DNA of 35,568 nt from CAYXWM01 sp964392115. Lineage in GTDB: Bacteria > Bacillota > Clostridia > Lachnospirales > WRBF01. Location of the stretch: positions 1 to 35,568 of the forward strand of contig CAYMOU010000011.1 of assembly GCA_964392115.1 (NCBI GenBank), in the 5' to 3' direction. How positions within the stretch are numbered: the first letter of the stretch is position 1; every line of letters begins with the position of its first letter. Of this stretch, positions 30,595 to 35,568 are shown piece after piece. Below the pieces are notes generated by a model, which was given only the letters and a program-made list of their open reading frames with translations, searched no databases and was not told the DNA's origin. Position numbers and translations under genes: made by a program.

Positions 30595-32427
30595 TTAAAC
30601 GGCATTATCCTCAAAGAATACTCCGTACCAAACCAAAAACATATAAACAGTCCAAATTTTACGACTGTTGTCCTGTTTGCCGGACTTATGCATATCCAGT
30701 AATTTTACCAGCTCGTCCGGTTTAAAGTAAAGAGCAGCCGCTTCGCTTTGGAAGGCTTCTTTTACCTTGTTGTAATATTTATCTTCTTTAAGCCAAATTC
30801 TGATGGGCACAGGGAAACCCAGTTTCTTTTTGTTACGTACTTCTTGGGGTAAATATTCTTGGGTAGCCATGCGGAAGGCGTATTTTGTACTTGTTTTGTT
30901 AACCCTATAATCCACCGGGATTTTCGAGGCAACTTTAAATACTTCCTTATCCACAAAGGGCACACGAACCTCCAGAGAATTGGCCATACTCATTTTGTCA
31001 GCCTTTAAAAGAATATCGCCTACCAACCAGAAATGTATGTCGATGTACTGCATTTTGGTTATATCGTCAACCCCGGCTACTTGGTCGTAATAGGGCTTTG
31101 TAAGGTCTTGGGGTGTATAGTCGGTTACCGGGCTTTTAAGAATTACATCCCGTTCTTTTTTGGAGAAAATATTGGCGTTACCTATAAAGCGTTCCTCAAT
31201 GGATTTACTGCCACGAATAAAGAAGTTTTTACCCTTGAATTTAAAGGGAATAATTTGCATTAAATTACCCATAAACTTCCTTAACCACTTGGGCATGGAG
31301 GTTATAAGTTTTAAATCCAGCGGTTCTTTGTAGATATTGTATCCGCCGAAAAACTCGTCAGCACCTTCGCCGGACAAAGCGCCTTTTACGTGCTTTGATG
31401 CCAATTTACTTACAAAATAAAGGGCTACCGCCGCAGGGTCAGCCAAGGGCTCGTCCATATGATATTGCACCTTAGATAAGCTGTCCCAGTATTCTTCGGT
31501 GGTGATGCACATATTTATATTTTGTATACCCACTGACTCTGAAAGGGTTTTGGCATACTCTATTTCGTTATAAGATTCGTAATCAAAACCAACGGTAAAG
31601 GTTTTGTTTCCTTTAAAACAGGCGGCAATATAGCTGGAATCCACACCGCTGGACAGGAAAGAACCTACCTCAACATCGGAAATTTTATGTTTAACTATTG
31701 AATCCTGTACGGTCTTGTCTATGGCTTTTACCGTAGGTGTAAGGCTCATTTTAACCGGGTTAAATGAGGGTTGATAATACCTTGTTATGGTAAGTTCTCC
31801 GTTTTGGAACACAAGGTAATGTGCCGGCATTAGTTTATATACATTTTTAAAGAAGGTTTCCGGCAAAACCGAATATTGAAAGGTCAGGTAGTTTTCCAGA
31901 GCCTCTTGATTTACTTCCTTTTTAAAATGGGGATAAGAAAGAAAACTTTTAATCTCCGAGCCGAACAACAGTTGGTCGTTTATCAAAGAATAATAAAAGG
32001 GCTTTATACCGAAGAAATCCCTAGCGGCAAACAACAGGTCTTTTCTCATATCATAAATTACAAAGGCAAACATACCCCGTAAATGTTTAAGCATATCGTA
32101 GCCGTATTCTTCATAAAGATGAATCAATGTTTCCGTATCAGAGCGATTGGCAAAGGTGTGGCCTTTTTCAATCAAACTTTGCCTAAGGCTTGCATAATTA
32201 TAGATTTCGCCGTTAAATACTATTACTATTGAATTATCCTCATTGTACATAGGTTGATTACCCTCGGTAAGGTCTATAAAACTTAACCTGCGAAAACCCA
32301 GGGTAATGTTATTATCGCTATGTATACCATAAGAATCCGGTCCCCGGTGGACAATTTTATCCATCATGGCCTTAATTACTCTGTCTTTATCTTCCGTTTC
32401 TCCGGTAAATCCACAAATACCGCACAT
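30595..32427 (-). CDS. asnB: Asparagine synthase (glutamine-hydrolysing)
   Basis: Makes asparagine from aspartate using glutamine nitrogen and ATP. It has 610 residues, the usual bacterial length. The N-terminal glutaminase domain begins MCGICGF, so Cys2 is the nucleophile, and includes RGPDSYG, FNGEIYNY and SDTETLIHLYEEYG. The synthetase domain has the PP-loop SSGVDSSYIA and SGEGADEFFGGYN, with DIHFWLVGDILLKADKMSMA and SLEVRVPFVD. AGGAGG lies about 6 bases before ATG. It is a single-gene unit. Related enzymes also act in cell-wall or exopolysaccharide amidation, but no such genes are adjacent. Confidence 0.95.
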   Translation of the reverse strand: MCGICGFTGETEDKDRVIKAMMDKIVHRGPDSYGIHSDNNITLGFRRLSFIDLTEGNQPMYNEDNSIVIVFNGEIYNYASLRQSLIEKGHTFANRSDTETLIHLYEEYGYDMLKHLRGMFAFVIYDMRKDLLFAARDFFGIKPFYYSLINDQLLFGSEIKSFLSYPHFKKEVNQEALENYLTFQYSVLPETFFKNVYKLMPAHYLVFQNGELTITRYYQPSFNPVKMSLTPTVKAIDKTVQDSIVKHKISDVEVGSFLSSGVDSSYIAACFKGNKTFTVGFDYESYNEIEYAKTLSESVGIQNINMCITTEEYWDSLSKVQYHMDEPLADPAAVALYFVSKLASKHVKGALSGEGADEFFGGYNIYKEPLDLKLITSMPKWLRKFMGNLMQIIPFKFKGKNFFIRGSKSIEERFIGNANIFSKKERDVILKSPVTDYTPQDLTKPYYDQVAGVDDITKMQYIDIHFWLVGDILLKADKMSMANSLEVRVPFVDKEVFKVASKIPVDYRVNKTSTKYAFRMATQEYLPQEVRNKKKLGFPVPIRIWLKEDKYYNKVKEAFQSEAAALYFKPDELVKLLDMHKSGKQDNSRKIWTVYMFLVWYGVFFEDNAV

Positions 32428-32845
32428 AAAAGCCTCCTGAAATTCTATAAAACATATTTATATAAAAGCTTGCTGTTTCTGTTATTTTTTATAATAAAGT
32501 AGTATGTGGACTAAGGCCCATCTTACTATGCTTATATTCTTGCCCATAGGAATAAAATTCTAACATGATAAGCGTTTTAAATCAAGCCGGAAAAAAAATA
32601 TTAAAAGATATTGTTAAAAATACCGTTCATGATATAATAACTTGTATAACAATATTTCTTTAGTATTTAAAGGTGTAGACTTTAAAATTTATTACCAAAG
32701 TAAAAAGGCATTATGGCAGTAAGTTTTGCCATAAAATTACGGACTTATCATTAAAAGATTGCCCTTTAATAAGATTCTGCGAATACCGACAAACAATACA
32801 GAGGAGTATTCCACCGGAGATTAATATAATTAAGGAGGTTCGAAG
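32428..32845. other. Divergent intergenic region, asnB and cheV
   Basis: This 418-bp gap has no gene. A promoter-like pair TTGTTA (32611-32616) and TATAAT (32633-32638) with a 16-bp spacer would give cheV a leader of about 200 nt. In that leader AATAC and GTATT (32795-32810) form a small hairpin, and GAATAC near 32781 could pair with the same right arm instead. Confidence 0.4.
32611..32638 (+). promoter_or_regulatory. Possible promoter of cheV
   Basis: TTGTTA (32611-32616) and TATAAT (32633-32638) are 16 bp apart on the plus strand, about 208 bases before the start codon. No flagellar-sigma-type promoter was convincing. Confidence 0.5.
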
Positions 32846-33760
32846 ATGTTTGAAACCAAAAAGAAAGAAATATTACTCGAGAGCGGAACAAACGAGTTAG
32901 AGGTAATGGAGTTTACCATTGCCGGCAGACATTTCGGCATTAACGTTTCGAAGGTTGTAGAAATAATGCAATACAACAAAATAACACCCATGCCAAATTC
33001 CAATCCCTTTGTGGAAGGTGTTTTTAAACCCCGTGATACTATCATGACGGTAATAAACCTGGCGGCTTTTATGGGTCTGCCTCCTTCGGAATCGGAAGAA
33101 AGAGATATTTTAATTATTACCAATTTTAATAAAGTCAGTTCAGCCTTCCATGTACATTCCGTAGAGGCAATACATCGAATTTCATGGTCTGACATAGAAA
33201 AACCCGACCCTGCCATCTACGGCGGCGAAGAAGGGTTGGCAACGGGAATAGCCCGTTTTGACAACCGCCTTATTACCATAGTAGACTTTGAAAAAATCTT
33301 GGTGGAAATCAACCCTCAAGTGGGTATACAGTTATCCGAAATTTCTAATTTGGGACACAGGGATAAAAACGCCAAACCCATACTTATAGCCGAGGATTCA
33401 CAACTGCTTAAAAGAATGTTACACGAAGCCTTGGATAAAGCAGGATATACAAACATTATCGAATGCAGCAACGGCATGGAAGCTTGGGAAAAACTCAAAG
33501 CATACAAAGAATCCGGCTTACCCATACAAAACTACGTATCCTGCGTTATTACAGACATAGAAATGCCCCAAATGGATGGCCATCACTTAACAAAACTGAT
33601 TAAAGACGACAGAGAATTGAGAGTTTTACCTGTTATAATATTCTCCTCACTTATCAACAACGAAATGCGTAACAAAGGCAACTCACTGGGTGTTGACGCA
33701 CAGCTTTCAAAACCCGAAATCGGCAATTTAATACACACCGTAGATCAACTTATTTTATAG
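32846..33760 (+). CDS. cheV: Chemotaxis coupling protein CheV (CheW domain plus receiver)
   Basis: Cytoplasmic chemotaxis adaptor of 304 residues. An N-terminal CheW-like domain (about residues 10-155, with FTIAGRHFGINVSKVVEIMQ and FKPRDTIMTVINLAAFMGLP) couples receptors to the CheA kinase. A C-terminal response-regulator receiver domain (about 175-300) has ILIAEDSQL, the phosphoacceptor Asp237 in ITDIEMPQMDG, and the conserved Lys in LSKPE. GGAGG precedes the ATG. Its presence indicates the organism is motile or has a chemotaxis-type pathway, but no other che or flagellar gene is in the window. A terminator follows. Confidence 0.95.
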   Translation: MFETKKKEILLESGTNELEVMEFTIAGRHFGINVSKVVEIMQYNKITPMPNSNPFVEGVFKPRDTIMTVINLAAFMGLPPSESEERDILIITNFNKVSSAFHVHSVEAIHRISWSDIEKPDPAIYGGEEGLATGIARFDNRLITIVDFEKILVEINPQVGIQLSEISNLGHRDKNAKPILIAEDSQLLKRMLHEALDKAGYTNIIECSNGMEAWEKLKAYKESGLPIQNYVSCVITDIEMPQMDGHHLTKLIKDDRELRVLPVIIFSSLINNEMRNKGNSLGVDAQLSKPEIGNLIHTVDQLIL

Positions 33761-33768
33761 AAAACCTT

Positions 33769-33805
33769 ACCTTTAGGACAGAAACCGGCCTAAAGGTTTT
33801 TCTTT
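33769..33805 (+). terminator. Intrinsic terminator after cheV
   Basis: ACCTTTAGG pairs with CCTAAAGGT around an 11-base loop and is followed by TTTTCTTT. Confidence 0.85.
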
Positions 33806-33953
33806 ATTTAAAGCAGAACTTTTATGATCCGGTAAACCAATTTTAAACGGCTACCCGAAAAGTTTTCCCACAAGGTTTTATTTTTTTTAATTTGATTTAG
33901 TTTCACCACACCCGGATAATAATTTGTACTTACATTTAATCCCTTAATTCCGA

Positions 33954-33968
33954 ATATAATGATAAAAA
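33954..33968 (+). promoter_or_regulatory. PerR-box-like sequence at the catalase promoter
   Basis: ATATAATGATAAAAA matches the PerR box consensus TTATAATNATTATAA at 11 of 14 defined positions and contains a TATAAT that may be the -10. No good -35 is present. AT-rich sequence can produce such matches by chance. Confidence 0.35.
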
Positions 33969-33988
33969 AACCGAAAGGAATAGGATAA

Positions 33989-35539
33989 ATGTCAAGTTTC
34001 AAAAGTTATCGCAGACAACCTCACAAAGAGGATTTGACCAACTCAACCGGGGCTCCGCTTTATAACGATATTTCTTCCATAACTACTCAACAGCCGGATT
34101 TCACCGTTACTTGGGATACCCAGCTGATAGAGAAACTATCCCATTTCAACAGGGAACGTATACCCGAAAGAGTAGTACATGCCAAAGGAGCCGGTGCATT
34201 TGGAGTATTCGAGGTAACCAACGACCTGTCTATGTATACAAGGGCTTCGTTTTTGTCTCATGTAGGTAAAAGAACACCGGTGCTGGTGAGGTTTTCTACC
34301 GTAGGTGGCGAAAAAGGCTCGGCAGATACCGCCAGGGACCCCAGAGGCTTTGCGGTTAAGTTTTACACCGACGAAGGCAACTACGACATTGTGGGCAACA
34401 ACACCCCTGTATTTTTTATCCGTGACGCCTTAAAATTTCCCGATTTTATACATACCCAAAAACGCAACCCGGTTACCAACCTAAAAGACCCTAACGCCGT
34501 TTGGGACTTTTTCTCCCTTACCCCGGAATCCATGCACCAAGTAACCATTCTGTATTCAAGCCGTGGCACACCAAAGGGTTTTAGACATATGCACGGCTTC
34601 GGTACTCATACCTTTATGTGGTATACGGACAAAAACGACTATATCTGGGTAAAATTGCACTTCTTAACTGACCAAGGCATAGAAAACTTTAACAGAGAAG
34701 AAGCCATAGAAAAAGCCGGCAACGACCCTGATTATGCAACAAGGGATTTGTACCACGCCATAGAAAAAGGTAATTTTCCGTCATGGCGGCTGTATTGCCA
34801 GATGATGACTAAGGAACAGGCGGAAACATACCGGTTTTCTCCTTTTGATGTTACCAAAGTATGGTATCAGGCGGATTTTCCTTATATTCCTGTGGGAAAG
34901 ATGACCTTAAACGAATTGCCGGTTAATTTCTTCAATCAAGTGGAACAGGCAGCATTTTCGCCGGGTAATTTTGTTCCGGGTGTAGGCCCATCTCCGGATA
35001 AAATGCTGAATGCCAGGGTTTTTGCCTATCCCGATGCCCAGCGGCACAGAATCGGCCCAAATTTTAATCAGCTTCCCGTAAATGCACCCATAAATGCTAA
35101 CGTAGCCAATTATCAACGTGACGGTGCAATGAGTCTGGATAACGCTAATTTTCCAAATTACTTCCCAAATACATTTAACGGGCCGTCGCCCGATCCAAGC
35201 CTTATGCCTCCTAAACTAAGTGTCAGAGGAACGGTGGCACGCCATGAAATTCCTTTTACTCCCATAGACTTGGAACAACCCCGAAGACTGTATTCATCTA
35301 TAATGGACGAAAAAGAAAGAGAAATGCTTATACACAATATTTGTAGCGATATGAAGGATGCCCTGCCTCGTATTCAGTACAGACAAACCGCTTTATTCTA
35401 CCTTACCGACCAAGACTACGGCACAAGAGTTGCCAACGGCCTTAACCTTGACATAAGCGGCGTTAAAAAACTTGCCGAAATGACCCAAGAAGAAAGAGTA
35501 AACGCAACCAGCGGTATGCTGAGAAATTATTGTTGGTAG
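33989..35539 (+). CDS. katA: Heme catalase
   Basis: Small-subunit monofunctional catalase of 516 residues, which converts hydrogen peroxide to water and oxygen in the cytoplasm. The catalytic His64 (ERVVHAKGAGAFG) and Asn137 (VGNNTPVFFIRD) are both present, as is the proximal heme ligand Tyr347 (RVFAYPDAQRHRIG). Their spacing equals that of bovine catalase (74, 147, 357). The FIHTQKRNP and HGFGTHTF blocks are canonical. The frame is complete, ending at TAG 35537-35539. AAAGGAATAGG precedes the ATG. It is probably a peroxide-induced, single-gene unit. Confidence 0.97.
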   Translation: MSSFKSYRRQPHKEDLTNSTGAPLYNDISSITTQQPDFTVTWDTQLIEKLSHFNRERIPERVVHAKGAGAFGVFEVTNDLSMYTRASFLSHVGKRTPVLVRFSTVGGEKGSADTARDPRGFAVKFYTDEGNYDIVGNNTPVFFIRDALKFPDFIHTQKRNPVTNLKDPNAVWDFFSLTPESMHQVTILYSSRGTPKGFRHMHGFGTHTFMWYTDKNDYIWVKLHFLTDQGIENFNREEAIEKAGNDPDYATRDLYHAIEKGNFPSWRLYCQMMTKEQAETYRFSPFDVTKVWYQADFPYIPVGKMTLNELPVNFFNQVEQAAFSPGNFVPGVGPSPDKMLNARVFAYPDAQRHRIGPNFNQLPVNAPINANVANYQRDGAMSLDNANFPNYFPNTFNGPSPDPSLMPPKLSVRGTVARHEIPFTPIDLEQPRRLYSSIMDEKEREMLIHNICSDMKDALPRIQYRQTALFYLTDQDYGTRVANGLNLDISGVKKLAEMTQEERVNATSGMLRNYCW

Positions 35540-35568
35540 AAAACTTTATACTTGTATAAAAATTCGAT

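Noticed and set aside
32750..32800. Flagellar sigma-factor promoter for cheV
   Set aside because: TAAA and GCGAATA are present but their spacing and sequence do not fit the consensus.

Overview
The window looks like the chromosome of a low-GC member of the Bacillota (Firmicutes). Supporting signs are strong GGAGG-type ribosome binding sites, many intrinsic terminators, an infC-rpmI-rplT operon with an AUU-started infC behind an attenuator-like leader, an Spx/ArsC-type protein, CheV, a YcxB-like protein and an SLH-bearing secreted peptidase. Dedicated electron-transfer flavoproteins and the sugar-fermentation genes suggest an anaerobic or aerotolerant lifestyle, and a complete catalase suggests exposure to oxygen. 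I cannot place it below phylum from sequence alone. No tRNA, rRNA, CRISPR array, prophage or transposase gene was seen.

Positions 1-7447 hold the most interesting unit: an AGPS-like FAD dehydrogenase (5' end outside the window), an MFS permease, EtfB, EtfA, a short-chain dehydrogenase and an FGGY carbohydrate kinase. This gene set matches the uncharacterised E. coli ygcU/yqcE/ygcR/ygcQ/ygcW/ygcE group. It looks like a self-contained uptake, oxidation and phosphorylation pathway for an unknown sugar or polyol, with its own electron carrier. A 135-bp inverted-repeat mobile element (MITE) lies before both the dehydrogenase and the kinase. A third copy lies before a DUF6143-like gene at 29945.

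Positions 7737-10600 form a tight operon of a YcxB-like membrane protein, a BCCT transporter and SurE. A lone MFS transporter (10784) follows, then a frameshifted radC (12238) and an Spx/ArsC-like gene (minus strand). The rhamnose operon rhaB-rhaA-rhaD runs on the minus strand from 17005 to 13519, behind a predicted 370-nt leader and without a transporter or regulator in the window.

Positions 17621-27913 are a mosaic of short units: a PhnB-like VOC protein, an SLH-S9 peptidase, a THUMP-domain RNA methyltransferase, a metallo-beta-lactamase-fold protein, an alpha/beta hydrolase, a drug-efflux-type MFS protein, a DUF4190-like membrane protein with lgt, and an S41 peptidase. Most are separated by clear terminators.

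Positions 28251-35539 carry the IF-3/L35/L20 operon, the DUF6143-like gene, asparagine synthetase, CheV and catalase. The catalase has a PerR-box-like sequence over its promoter.
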